Both the position numbers and the translations under genes were made by a program. Of a stretch of DNA of 64,000 bases, positions 35,794 through 44,308 are shown piece after piece. The stretch is from Leifsonia sp. SCN 70-46. Lineage in GTDB: Bacteria; Actinomycetota; Actinomycetes; Actinomycetales; Microbacteriaceae. Under the pieces are notes generated by a model. The model searched no databases, was not told the origin of the DNA, and saw only the letters and a program-made list of their open reading frames with translations. How positions within the stretch are numbered: the stretch's first letter is position 1; each line of letters opens with the position of its first letter. Location of the stretch: NCBI GenBank assembly GCA_001725325.1, contig MEFY01000002.1, positions 1,429,559 to 1,493,558 on the forward strand, given 5' to 3'.

Positions 35794-37257
35794 ATGAGCT
35801 CCGTCACCACCGCCCTCGCCTTCAAGGTCGCCGACATCGGCCTCGCCGAGGCGGGCCGCCACCAGATCCGCCTCGCCGAGCACGAGATGCCCGGGCTCAT
35901 GGCGCTGCGCGCCGAGTTCGGCCCCACGCAGCCCCTCAAGGGCGCGCGCATCGCCGGCTCGCTGCACATGACCATCCAGACCGCAGTGCTCATCGAGACC
36001 CTCGTCGCGCTCGGCGCGCAGGTGCGCTGGGCGAGCTGCAACATCTTCTCGACGCAGGATGACGCGGCGGCGGCCATCGCCGTCGGGCCCACCGGCACCG
36101 TCGACGCGCCCGCGGGCGTGCCCGTCTTCGCCTGGAAGGGCGAGACGCTCGAGGAGTACTGGTGGTGCACCGAGCAGATCTTCGACTGGAGCGCGGAGGG
36201 TGCCGTCGGCCCCAACATGATCCTCGACGACGGCGGCGACGCGACGCTGCTCGTGCACAAGGGCCGGGAGTTCGAGCTCGCGGGCGCCGTGCCCGAGACG
36301 CCCGCTGATGCGAGCCACGAGTGGTCGGTCATCCTCGACGTGCTGCGCCGCTCGCTCGCGGGCAGCGGCGACCGCTGGACGGCCATCGCGGCCGAGATCA
36401 AGGGCGTCACCGAGGAGACCACGACGGGCGTGCACCGCCTGTACGAGCTCGCGGCGACCGGCGACCTGCTGTTCCCGGCCATCAACGTCAACGACTCCGT
36501 GACGAAGTCGAAGTTCGACAACAAGTACGGCATCCGCCACTCGCTCCCCGACGGCCTCAACCGCGCCACCGACGTGCTCATCGGCGGCAAGGTCGCCTTC
36601 GTCGCGGGCTACGGCGACGTCGGCAAGGGCGCCGCGGAGGCGCTGCGCGGCCAGGGCGCGCGCGTCATCGTCTCCGAGATCGACCCCATCAACGCCCTCC
36701 AGGCGGCCATGGACGGCTTCCAGGTCACGACCATCGAGAACGCGCTGTCCGAGGTCGACATCTGGGTCACGGGAACCGGCAACGAGAACGTCATCACGAC
36801 CGAGCACCTGCTCGGAATGAAGCACCTCGCCATCGTCGCCAACGTGGGCCACTTCGACAACGAGATCGACATCGCGGGCCTCGAGAAGCTCCCGGGCGCC
36901 GTCAAGGTCGAGATCAAGCCGCAGGTGCACGAGTGGCGGCTGCCGTCGGGCCGCAGCGTGCTCGTGCTCTCGGAGGGCCGTCTCATGAACCTGGGCAACG
37001 CCACCGGCCACCCGTCGTTCGTCATGAGCAACTCGTTCACCAACCAGGTGCTCGCGCAGATCGAGCTGTGGGCCAACAACGGCGACGCCACGTACGGCAA
37101 GCAGGTCTACGTGCTCCCGAAGCACCTCGACGAGAAGGTCGCGCGCCTGCACCTCGACGCGCTCGGTGTCGTGCTCACGGTCCTCACGCCCTCGCAGGCC
37201 GCGTACATCGGCGTTCCCGTCGAGGGCCCGTACAAGGTGGACCACTACCGGTACTGA
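35794..37257 (+). CDS. ahcY: Adenosylhomocysteinase
   Basis: A 487-residue NAD-dependent enzyme that splits S-adenosylhomocysteine to adenosine and homocysteine, clearing the product inhibitor of methyltransferases. Features: [40 protein letters not shown], the substrate-site [16 protein letters not shown]-binding [20 protein letters not shown] near residue 270, and the conserved C terminus [10 protein letters not shown]. It includes the insert typical of bacterial/mycobacterial forms, accounting for the length. It follows the HAD gene by 12 nt and is probably cotranscribed. Confidence 0.97.
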   Translation: MSSVTTALAFKVADIGLAEAGRHQIRLAEHEMPGLMALRAEFGPTQPLKGARIAGSLHMTIQTAVLIETLVALGAQVRWASCNIFSTQDDAAAAIAVGPTGTVDAPAGVPVFAWKGETLEEYWWCTEQIFDWSAEGAVGPNMILDDGGDATLLVHKGREFELAGAVPETPADASHEWSVILDVLRRSLAGSGDRWTAIAAEIKGVTEETTTGVHRLYELAATGDLLFPAINVNDSVTKSKFDNKYGIRHSLPDGLNRATDVLIGGKVAFVAGYGDVGKGAAEALRGQGARVIVSEIDPINALQAAMDGFQVTTIENALSEVDIWVTGTGNENVITTEHLLGMKHLAIVANVGHFDNEIDIAGLEKLPGAVKVEIKPQVHEWRLPSGRSVLVLSEGRLMNLGNATGHPSFVMSNSFTNQVLAQIELWANNGDATYGKQVYVLPKHLDEKVARLHLDALGVVLTVLTPSQAAYIGVPVEGPYKVDHYRY

Positions 37258-37272
37258 GCCGGCGGCGGCCGC

Positions 37273-38130
37273 TCAGCCCCGGTCGGGGAATCCGCGCGGC
37301 AGGCCGTCGAGCACGGGGGCGAGGCGCTCGAGCCCGGCCTTCTCGAGCTCGAGGGCCGCTGCCTCGCGCTCGCGGCGCAGGGCGGCCACGCCCGCGAGGA
37401 AGAGCTCGGCCTCCGTGGCCGGCAGGGGCGAGACGTACACGGACACCTCGGTCGCGAGCTGCCGCGCGAGCCGGTCGCGCGATGCCGGGCTGAGCCCGCC
37501 GGCCTGGGCGAGGAACTGGGCCACCCGGCGGGCGAGGGCGTCGGGCATCCTCGCGACGTCCGCGGTGCGGCTCCACTCGGTGAGCGCCGTCGGCACGCCG
37601 TAGACGGGGACCACGACGCGCGAGACCCGCTCGTTCTGCGCGTAGGTGCCCGCGATGAGGTCGCCCATGCGCTTCGCCCTGCCGTTGAGCAGGGCCGTGA
37701 TGGCGGCGAGCGACCCGACCGTCATGAAGGTCTCGATGACGTTCATGAGCGACCGGATGAAGGCGTGCCGGAACCCGATCGCGCCGCCGTCGTCGCGCAC
37801 GATGCGCGCGCCCGTCGCGAGCTTGCCGAGGGATTTGCCGTGGCTCAGCAGCTCCACGGCCGTGGGGATGACGACGATGCACAGCACGATGCCCGCGACG
37901 CCGATCGCCTGCATCATGGCGTCGTCGATGCCGAGCTGCTGCGCGAAGGTGAGCAGCAGCACCATGATGAGGATGTAGCTGCCGAAGTACACGAGGTAGT
38001 CGATGATGGCTCCCGCGGCGCGCAGCACGAAGCTCTGCGACCGGAGGTCGAGCGCGACGGCCTCACCCGTGACGAGCTCCTGGCCGTCGTCGACGTGGTC
38101 GTCGACGTCCACGGGGGAAAGGTGAGCCAT
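37273..38130 (-). CDS. RDD-family membrane protein
   Basis: A 285-residue protein with three or four N-terminal helices. The RDD domain runs from about residue 30 (SFVLRAAGAIIDYLVYFGSYI) and includes LLSHGKSLGKLATGARIVRDDGG. A hydrophilic C-terminal half ends in an Ala/Glu/Arg-rich helix. RDD proteins are candidates for ion or small-solute transport, unproven here. The gene is divergent from the SpoIIM-like gene with only 16 bp between start codons and convergent with ahcY. In related genomes this pair belongs with the MoxR/DUF58 operon. Confidence 0.85.
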   Translation of the reverse strand: MAHLSPVDVDDHVDDGQELVTGEAVALDLRSQSFVLRAAGAIIDYLVYFGSYILIMVLLLTFAQQLGIDDAMMQAIGVAGIVLCIVVIPTAVELLSHGKSLGKLATGARIVRDDGGAIGFRHAFIRSLMNVIETFMTVGSLAAITALLNGRAKRMGDLIAGTYAQNERVSRVVVPVYGVPTALTEWSRTADVARMPDALARRVAQFLAQAGGLSPASRDRLARQLATEVSVYVSPLPATEAELFLAGVAALRREREAAALELEKAGLERLAPVLDGLPRGFPDRG

Positions 38131-38146
38131 GCCATGATTTAACCAG
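38131..38146. promoter_or_regulatory. Minimal 16-bp divergent gap with a minus-strand -10
   Basis: Only 16 bases separate the two start codons. On the minus strand TTAAAT (complement of 38137-38142) would place transcription at or near the RDD ATG, implying a leaderless mRNA. The + strand has only a weak CATGAT. Confidence 0.35.
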
Positions 38147-39142
38147 ATGGACCTCGACGCCTACTCCGCCGCCCACCGCGATGAATGGGACGAGCTTGCC
38201 CGTCTCGGGGCGAAGACCCGGTTCTCGGGCGCTGAGGCCGACGAGCTCATCGACCACTACCAGTCGGGCGCGAGCCAGCTCTCGGCGATCAAGACGACGG
38301 CGGGGCAGACCGCCCAGGGCGACCGGCTCTCGCTGTGGCTGAGCCGCGCGCGGCTGCGCTTCACGGGCGCGTCGTCGAACGTCCTGAGCCAGCTGCCGCG
38401 CTTCTTCGCCTACCAGCTGCCCGCGGCCCTCTACCGGGTGCGGTGGCTCTCGCTCATCGTCTCGGTCGCGTCGGTCGTCGTGGCCGTCATCTACGGCTTC
38501 TGGGCGGCGAGCGACCCGCACGTGCTGCTCGCGACCCGCGGCACCGAGTCGGACATGGAGCAGTACGCCAAAGACTTCGTCGACTACTACTCCAACTACT
38601 CGGGCTCGTCGTTCACGGGCTTCGTGTGGACCAACAACGCGTGGATCGCCGCGCAGGCGGTCTTCCTCGGCATCTTCGGGGTGTTCACGCCCGTGATCGT
38701 CTTCAGCAACGCGCAGACCGTGGGCCTCACGGGCGCGGGCATGGGCCACGTCGGCCAGCTCGACGTGTTCTTCCTGCACATCGCCCCGCACGGCCAGCTC
38801 GAGCTGTACTCGATATTCCTCGCGGGGGCGACAGGCATGATGATCTTCTGGTCGTGGATCGCGCCGGGCGCGCGCACCCGCGCCCAGGCGCTCAAGGAGG
38901 ACGGCCGCGCCCTCTTCACGATCGTCGTGGGCCTCGCGGGCGCGCTCTTCGTGTCCGGCGTCATCGAGGGCTTCGTGACGCGCCAGCCGTGGCCCTGGCC
39001 GATCAAGATCGGCATCGGCACGGTCGCGCTCGCCGCGTTCCTCTTCTACCAGTGGGGCGTCGGCCGTGGCGCCGCGCGCGCGGGGCAGACGGGCGACCTC
39101 GAGGAGTTCGAGGCGGGCGCGAAGCAGCTAGTCGCCGGCTGA
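38147..39142 (+). CDS. SpoIIM/DUF95-family membrane protein
   Basis: A 331-residue protein with a soluble N-terminal helix region (residues 1-~95, DAYSAAHRDEWDELARL) and five or six hydrophobic helices. NNAWIAAQAVFLGIFGVFTPVIVF, the HGQLELYSIFLAGATG motif and FVSGVIEGFVT are SpoIIM-typical. In non-sporulating actinobacteria it accompanies RDD, MoxR and DUF58 genes; its role is unknown, possibly membrane-linked complex assembly. Its end overlaps the convergent ArsR-type gene by 15 nt. Confidence 0.87.
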   Translation: MDLDAYSAAHRDEWDELARLGAKTRFSGAEADELIDHYQSGASQLSAIKTTAGQTAQGDRLSLWLSRARLRFTGASSNVLSQLPRFFAYQLPAALYRVRWLSLIVSVASVVVAVIYGFWAASDPHVLLATRGTESDMEQYAKDFVDYYSNYSGSSFTGFVWTNNAWIAAQAVFLGIFGVFTPVIVFSNAQTVGLTGAGMGHVGQLDVFFLHIAPHGQLELYSIFLAGATGMMIFWSWIAPGARTRAQALKEDGRALFTIVVGLAGALFVSGVIEGFVTRQPWPWPIKIGIGTVALAAFLFYQWGVGRGAARAGQTGDLEEFEAGAKQLVAG

Positions 39143-39640
39143 GCCCTGCCGGTCGGGGTGCTCGACGAAGAACAGCGATATCGCCTCGCCGTCGGGGTCG
39201 GACTCCGCGGCGGCGTACTCCTGGAAGAGGGCGTGGAAGCGCTCGAGCATCTCCTCGCGCCGCTGCGGGCTGATCTTGAGGCCCAGGCGCGTGGCGTTGA
39301 GGTCGTCGGGCTGCAGGCCCTCCACCTCCTGCAGGAACGTCTCGAGGAGGATGGAGCCGACGCCCGGCACGTGCGTGCCCCACGAGCGGCGCGTGGCGCG
39401 GTACGGCACCTCGCGCGCCCCGCGGGTGCCGCGCCGCGGCTCCCCAGGCTCGAGGAACCCCGTCGCGACGAGGGAGCGGACATGGTGCAGCATGCTGCCG
39501 GGGTTGATGCCGAGCATCCCCGCGAGCTCCTTGTTGGTGCGGGGCTCGTGCAGGCACAGGCGCAGGATGCGCATGCGCAGGGGTGACGCGAGGGCGCGCG
39601 CGCGGGCCTGCTGCGCGGCATCCTCGTCGGGGTCGGCCAT
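39128..39640 (-). CDS. ArsR-type winged-helix repressor
   Basis: A 170-residue regulator. The N-terminal wHTH (ALASPLRMRILRLCLHEPRTNKELAGMLG, then SMLHHVRSLVATGFLEPG) is ArsR-like. No ArsR metal-site Cys pair (CVC) is present, so it probably does not sense metals by the classical site. The C-terminal ~90 residues (LLETFLQEVEGLQ, RREEMLERFHALFQEYA) look like an effector or dimer domain. It is divergent from an MFS exporter across 52 bp containing an 8-bp-arm palindrome over the exporter's -35, so repression of that exporter is the likely role. Confidence 0.82.
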   Translation of the reverse strand: MADPDEDAAQQARARALASPLRMRILRLCLHEPRTNKELAGMLGINPGSMLHHVRSLVATGFLEPGEPRRGTRGAREVPYRATRRSWGTHVPGVGSILLETFLQEVEGLQPDDLNATRLGLKISPQRREEMLERFHALFQEYAAAESDPDGEAISLFFVEHPDRQGSAGD

Positions 39641-39656
39641 GGGACAAGCCTAGCGA

Positions 39657-39686
39657 TTGACATTTCCCAATGGCAAGGTCGATACT
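39657..39686 (+). promoter_or_regulatory. MFS exporter promoter with overlapping operator
   Basis: TTGACA (39657-39662), 18-nt spacer, GATACT (39681-39686), with the ATG at 39693, so the mRNA is probably leaderless. The palindrome TTGACATT-TCCC-AATGGCAA (39657-39676, 7 of 8 arm bases matching) covers the -35 and would block RNA polymerase when occupied. Confidence 0.7.
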
Positions 39687-39692
39687 CTGACG

Positions 39693-41027
39693 ATGAGCAC
39701 CCCGACGCCGTTGCTGCGCAACCGCAACTTCCTCTGGTTCTGGACGGGCGAGGGCATCAGCCAGCTCGGCGCGCAGTTCACGAACCTCGCGCTGCCCGTG
39801 CTCGCCGTGACGCTCCTGCACGCCACCGAGTGGCAGGTGGGCGTGCTCGGCGCGGCCCAGACGGCGGCGTTCCTCGTGGTCGGACTGCCCGCGGGAGCCT
39901 GGATCGACCGCATGCTCAAGCGCCGCGTCATGATCCTCGCCGACCTCGTGCGGGCCGTGACCCTCGCGCTCGTGCCGCTGCTGTGGTTCACCGGCACCCT
40001 CGAGATCTGGCACCTCTACGTCGTCGGCGCGGTCGTGGGGGTCGCGACCGTCTTCTTCGACGTGTCGTACCAGAGCTACATCCCCGTGCTCCTGCCGGGG
40101 GAGCAGGTGGGCAGCGCCAACTCGAAGCTCGAGTCGACGGCGCAGATCGCGCACATCGGCGGCCCCGGCCTCGCGGGCGCCCTGCTCACGGTCGTGAGCG
40201 CGCCCGTGCTGCTGCTCGCCGACGGGCTCTCGTACCTCGTGTCGGCGTTCGCCCTATGGCGCGTGCGCGACACCGAGCAGCTCTCCGACCCGAAGGAGCG
40301 CCAGAGCCTCCCGAAGGAGATCGCGGAGGGCCTGCGGTTCGTCTTCGGCCACCCCCTGCTGTGGCGCATCACGGCGACGACGGGCACGTCGAACTTCTTC
40401 AGCACGCTCATCTTCACGCTCGAGTCGATCCTCATCCTGCGCATCCTCGGGCTCAGCCCCGCAACGTTCGGGATCATCCTCGGCGTCGGGTCGGTGGGCG
40501 GCCTGCTCGGCGCGCTCGCGACGCCGTGGATCCAGAGGCGCATCGGCGAGGGCACGTCCATCTCGCTGTCGGCCGTCGCGATGGCGGCGGGCGTGCTCGC
40601 GATGCCGCTCTCCGCGACGTTCCCGGGGGCGGCGATCCCCATCCTCATCGCCGGCACGTTCGTCGTGTCGTTCCTCGTGCTCGTCTACAACATCACGCAG
40701 GTGACGATGCGCCAGCGCCTCACCCCGCCGCGCCTGCTCGGGAGGATGAACGCCTCGATCCGGTTCGTCGTGTGGGGCGTCATGCCGCTCTCCGCGCTGC
40801 TCGCGGGCGTGCTCGGCGGGGCCATCGGGGTGGTGCCCACGATGTGGATCGGCGTCGCGGGCGGGTTCCTCTCGTGCGCGTTCGTGCTCTTCTCCCCGCT
40901 CACGACCATGCGCACGCTGCCGACCGAGCTCGTCGAGGCGCAGTCCGTCGAGTCGCCGTCCGACATCGCCGAGGAGACGGCAGCGGTGGGGGATGCGGAC
41001 GGGTCCACGCGCGAGCCGCTGCTGTAG
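39693..41027 (+). CDS. MFS transporter, drug/siderophore-exporter type
   Basis: A 444-residue protein with about 12 predicted helices. It starts STPTPLLRNRNFLWFWTGEG and contains ISQLGAQFTNLALPVLAV and the loop 2-3 signature GAWIDRMLKRRVMIL. This resembles the EntS/MFS_3 group, which export siderophores or drugs. ATG 39693 is preferred because the -10 lies 7 nt upstream; the track start at 39657 is inside the promoter. Control by the divergent ArsR-type repressor is inferred. The acidic C-terminal tail (~40 residues) is not conserved. Confidence 0.85.
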   Translation: MSTPTPLLRNRNFLWFWTGEGISQLGAQFTNLALPVLAVTLLHATEWQVGVLGAAQTAAFLVVGLPAGAWIDRMLKRRVMILADLVRAVTLALVPLLWFTGTLEIWHLYVVGAVVGVATVFFDVSYQSYIPVLLPGEQVGSANSKLESTAQIAHIGGPGLAGALLTVVSAPVLLLADGLSYLVSAFALWRVRDTEQLSDPKERQSLPKEIAEGLRFVFGHPLLWRITATTGTSNFFSTLIFTLESILILRILGLSPATFGIILGVGSVGGLLGALATPWIQRRIGEGTSISLSAVAMAAGVLAMPLSATFPGAAIPILIAGTFVVSFLVLVYNITQVTMRQRLTPPRLLGRMNASIRFVVWGVMPLSALLAGVLGGAIGVVPTMWIGVAGGFLSCAFVLFSPLTTMRTLPTELVEAQSVESPSDIAEETAAVGDADGSTREPLL

Positions 41028-41076
41028 CGCGCACCAGGCTGCGCCGCCGTTCCCGCCTCCGCCGCCCCGTCAACGT

Positions 41077-41112
41077 GAGGATGCCCGGGGCCGACCGGCC
41101 CCGGGCATCCTC
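41077..41112. terminator. Bidirectional 16-bp perfect hairpin terminator
   Basis: GAGGATGCCCGGGGCC and its exact reverse complement flank a GACC loop between the convergent MFS and aquaporin genes. No U-tract follows on either strand, which is common in GC-rich actinobacteria. It could stop transcription in both directions. Confidence 0.8.
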
Positions 41113-41125
41113 GCGTGCTGCGTGC

Positions 41126-41881
41126 CTAGACGGCCGTGGGGCGCTTGCGGTCGAACAGGAAGCCGTACGTGAAGCCCGCGATGAGCGCGCCCACGATGGG
41201 GGCGACGATGAACGCCCACAGCTGCTCGAGGGCGCCGGGGCCGCCGTAGATCGCGGTGGCGATCGAGCGGGCCGGGTTGAGCGACGCGTTGCTCACGGGG
41301 ATGGTCACGAGGTGCAGGGCCGCGAGGGCGAGGCCGATCGCGAGGGGCGCGAAGCCGCTCGGGGCGCGACGGTCGGTCACGCCCAGGATGATGTAGAGGA
41401 ACACGGCGGTCGCGACGACCTCCGCGAGCAGCACCGACGGAAGCGCGAACTGCAGGGGCGAGTGCTCGCCGTAGCCGTTGGACGTGGCGGTGAACAGCTG
41501 GAACACGTCGCCGCCGAGCGCACCGGCGCCGATGCCGAGCAGCACGGTCGTGGCGAGCGCGCCGCCCACGATCTGCGCGCCGATGTAGGGCAGCACGTCC
41601 GACCAGGCGAAGCGGCCCGCAGCCGCGGCGCCGAGGGTCACTGCGGGGTTGAAGTGGCCGCCCGAGATGTGGCCGACGGCGTAGGCCGACGCGAGCACGG
41701 CGATGCCGGCCGCGAGCGCGACGCCCACCCAGTTGGTGTTCTGCGACGCGAACGCCGCGGTGCCGATGACGCTGAAGACGAGGATGAACGTTCCGGCGAG
41801 CTCGGCGACGAGCCGCTGGATGAGCGTGGGGGCGACGTCGGCGACGTCGGCGTTGATGACGGGGGTTTCGACCTTGGCCAC
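41126..41881 (-). CDS. Aquaporin, MIP family (AqpZ-like)
   Basis: A 251-residue channel with six helices and the two half-helix motifs HFNPAVTLG and SLNPARS (both intact NPA). The pore Arg follows the second NPA. AELAGTFILVFSVIGTAAFA is the usual first helix. Residues around the selectivity filter look closer to water-type AqpZ than to glycerol facilitators. A 20-residue N-terminal tail precedes helix 1. It lies 39 nt after the DUF58 gene on the same strand and could be its last operon member. It ends at the shared terminator. Confidence 0.9.
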   Translation of the reverse strand: MAKVETPVINADVADVAPTLIQRLVAELAGTFILVFSVIGTAAFASQNTNWVGVALAAGIAVLASAYAVGHISGGHFNPAVTLGAAAAGRFAWSDVLPYIGAQIVGGALATTVLLGIGAGALGGDVFQLFTATSNGYGEHSPLQFALPSVLLAEVVATAVFLYIILGVTDRRAPSGFAPLAIGLALAALHLVTIPVSNASLNPARSIATAIYGGPGALEQLWAFIVAPIVGALIAGFTYGFLFDRKRPTAV

Positions 41882-41920
41882 GAGGAGGACCTTTCTGTGA
41901 AAGTTCTGATCGCTTCGATC

Positions 41921-43228
41921 CTACAGTCGACCGGCCGCCTTGAGCGCTATATAACGGTCCGCGAGCGCGGGCGGGAGGTCCTGCGGCGCTCCCGTCACGA
42001 CCTCGGCGCCGAGCTGGCGCACGGCGGCGGCGACGCGGGCCTGGTCGAGCAGCGAGCGCTCGGCGGCGGCGGCACGGTAGACGGTGTCGCGGGCCGAGCG
42101 GTCGCGCGTCGCATCCGTGACCGTCGGGTCTGTCACCGACGACACGACCACCGTGTGCTTGCGCGTGAGCTGGGGGAGCACCGACAGCAGGCCGCGCGAG
42201 GCGCCCGGGGCGTCGATGGTCGTGGCGAGCACGACGAGGGAGTGCTGCGAGGTCACCGAGCGCACGAGGCCCGGCACCGCCGACCAGTCCATCTCGATGA
42301 GCTCGGGGTCGACGGGCGCCATGCTCGAGACCATGCGCGAGAGCAGCTCGGCACCCGAGGCCCCCTGCACGCGCGCCCGCACGCGGCGGTCGAAGACGAG
42401 GAGGTCGACGCGGTCCCCGGCGCTCGACGCGAGGGCGGCGAGCAGGAGCGCCGACTCGAACGCCGTGTCGATGCGCGGCTCGTTGTCGATGCGCGCGGCC
42501 GAGGTGCGGCCGCTGTCGACGACGATGACGACGCGCCTGTCGCGCTCGGGCCGCCACGTGCGCACGACGAGGTTGGAGCGCGTGCCCGACGACTTGCGGG
42601 CCGTCGCGCGCCAGTCGATGGAGCGCACGTCGTCGCCGCGCACGTAGTCGCGCAGGCTGTCGAACTCGGTGCCCTGGCCGCGCACCATGACGCTCGTGGC
42701 GCCGTCGAGCTCGCGCAGCCGTGCGAGGCGCGACGGCAGGTGCTTGCGCGAGTTGAAGGGCGGCAGCACCGTGACGGAGCCCGGCAGCGCGATCGTCGCC
42801 TGGCGCGCGGCGAGGCGCAGCGGGCCGAACGAGCGGATGGTCACGTGCGCGGCCCGGCGCTCGCCGCGGCGGAACGGGGTGAGGTGCGTCACGATCGACC
42901 GGCGCTCGCCGGCGGGCAGGTCGATGCGGGCGCGCGAGGGGGAGGCGACGGCCGAGGGCGGCCAGCCGTCGCGCACGATGCCGTGCACGCGCCGGCGGCC
43001 CTGGTTGGCGAGGGAGAGGGTCGTCTCGACGGTCTCGCCCAGGCGCACGCGGCCGGGCAGGTCGCGCGACAGCCGCACCGACCGGGGCGATCCGGCGAGC
43101 AGGATGTCGAGTGCCGCGAGCAGCACGACGAGCACGAGCCACAGCGCGAGCACGACGGGCTGCCCCGTCACGATGATCGGCACGACGCCGAGCGCGACGA
43201 GGGCGACGAACCACCCCGATATTGACAC
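41921..43228 (-). CDS. DUF58-family protein (vWA-like), MoxR partner
   Basis: A 435-residue protein with two N-terminal helices (WFVALVALGVVPIIV and VLALWLVLVVLLAALDILLAG), a beta-rich middle, and the DUF58 hallmark GTEFDSLRDYVRGDDVRSIDWRATAR. A vWA-like domain follows (RRVVIVVDSGRTSAARIDNEP) with a DxSxx-like variant. Such proteins work with MoxR ATPases as putative assembly chaperones. The start is GTG 43228, with AAGGGG upstream; the longer track ORF reaches into the intergenic region. It is separated from the MoxR gene by 95 nt. Confidence 0.85.
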   Translation of the reverse strand: MSISGWFVALVALGVVPIIVTGQPVVLALWLVLVVLLAALDILLAGSPRSVRLSRDLPGRVRLGETVETTLSLANQGRRRVHGIVRDGWPPSAVASPSRARIDLPAGERRSIVTHLTPFRRGERRAAHVTIRSFGPLRLAARQATIALPGSVTVLPPFNSRKHLPSRLARLRELDGATSVMVRGQGTEFDSLRDYVRGDDVRSIDWRATARKSSGTRSNLVVRTWRPERDRRVVIVVDSGRTSAARIDNEPRIDTAFESALLLAALASSAGDRVDLLVFDRRVRARVQGASGAELLSRMVSSMAPVDPELIEMDWSAVPGLVRSVTSQHSLVVLATTIDAPGASRGLLSVLPQLTRKHTVVVSSVTDPTVTDATRDRSARDTVYRAAAAERSLLDQARVAAAVRQLGAEVVTGAPQDLPPALADRYIALKAAGRL

Positions 43229-43323
43229 TACGTGCAGCCCCTTCTCACCCTCGGTCGCAAGCTCCCTCGGCGCCGGCGTCGCGGAATCGCTGGCGCGATT
43301 CTCACAGCTCCAGCGCGCATGGT

Positions 43324-44280
43324 CTAGATCGGCACCTGCACCTGCTGCAGGATGCTGCGCAGGATCGCGTCCGCCGAGACGCCCTCGAGCTCGGCCTCGG
43401 GCCGCAGCTGGATGCGGTGCCGCAGCACGGGCAGCGCCATGGCCTGCACGTGGTCGGGGGTTATCGCGTCGAAGCCCTGCAGCCACGCCCACGCCTTCGC
43501 CGCCGAGAGGAGGGCGACGGTGCCGCGGGGGCTCACGCCGAGCTTCACGGACGGGCTCTGGCGCGTCGCGCGCGCGAGGTCGACGGCATAGCCGATGACG
43601 TCGGCGGAGGCGCCGACGCCGCGCACGGCCTCCTGCGCCTTCGCGATCGTGTCGGCGTCGAGCACCGCGGCGACCCCCGCCGCGGTCAGGTCGCGCGGGT
43701 TGAACCCGGCGGAGTGGCGCGTGAGCACCTCGACCTCGTCGCCGCGCTCGGGCAGCTCGAGGATGAGCTTGAGCAGGAACCGGTCGAGCTGCGCCTCGGG
43801 CAGCGTGTAGGTGCCCTCGTACTCGATGGGATTCATCGTCGCCGCGACCATGAACGGCACGGGCAGCTTGCGCGTCTCGCCGTCGACGGAGACCTGGCGC
43901 TCCTCCATGGCCTCGAGCAGGGCCGACTGCGTCTTGGGGGGCGTGCGATTGATCTCGTCGGCGAGCAGGATGTTGGTGAACACCGGCCCCTCGCGGAACT
44001 CGAACTCGCCGGCCTTGGCGTCGTAGACGAGCGAGCCCGTGACGTCGCCGGGCATGAGGTCGGGCGTGAACTGCACGCGCTTGGTCTGCAGGCTCAGCGC
44101 CTGGCTGAGGCTGCGCACGAGCAGGGTCTTGGCGACGCCGGGCACGCCCTCGAGCAGCACGTGGCCGCCCGCGAGCAGCGCGATGGTGAGGCCGGTCACT
44201 GCCGAGTCCTGGCCGACGACGGCCTTGCCGACCTCGGTGCGGAGCTTCGTGAAGGAGTCCCTCAGGGCTTCATCGGTCAT
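43324..44280 (-). CDS. MoxR-family AAA+ ATPase
   Basis: A 318-residue ATPase. Walker A is GVPGVAKT, Walker B LLADEINR, sensor 1 lies in AATMNPIEYEGTYTLPEAQLDRF, and the C-terminal lid follows. VGQDSAVTGLTIALLAGGHVLLEG and MPGDVTGSLVYD are MoxR-typical. MoxR proteins act as chaperone-like ATPases with vWA/DUF58 partners, here the next gene. The partner order MoxR, DUF58 with DUF4350 and DUF4129 upstream is conserved in actinobacteria. The substrate is unknown. Confidence 0.92.
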   Translation of the reverse strand: MTDEALRDSFTKLRTEVGKAVVGQDSAVTGLTIALLAGGHVLLEGVPGVAKTLLVRSLSQALSLQTKRVQFTPDLMPGDVTGSLVYDAKAGEFEFREGPVFTNILLADEINRTPPKTQSALLEAMEERQVSVDGETRKLPVPFMVAATMNPIEYEGTYTLPEAQLDRFLLKLILELPERGDEVEVLTRHSAGFNPRDLTAAGVAAVLDADTIAKAQEAVRGVGASADVIGYAVDLARATRQSPSVKLGVSPRGTVALLSAAKAWAWLQGFDAITPDHVQAMALPVLRHRIQLRPEAELEGVSADAILRSILQQVQVPI

Positions 44281-44308
44281 GGGTCGATTCTTTCCTATTC
44301 CTGTCGGG

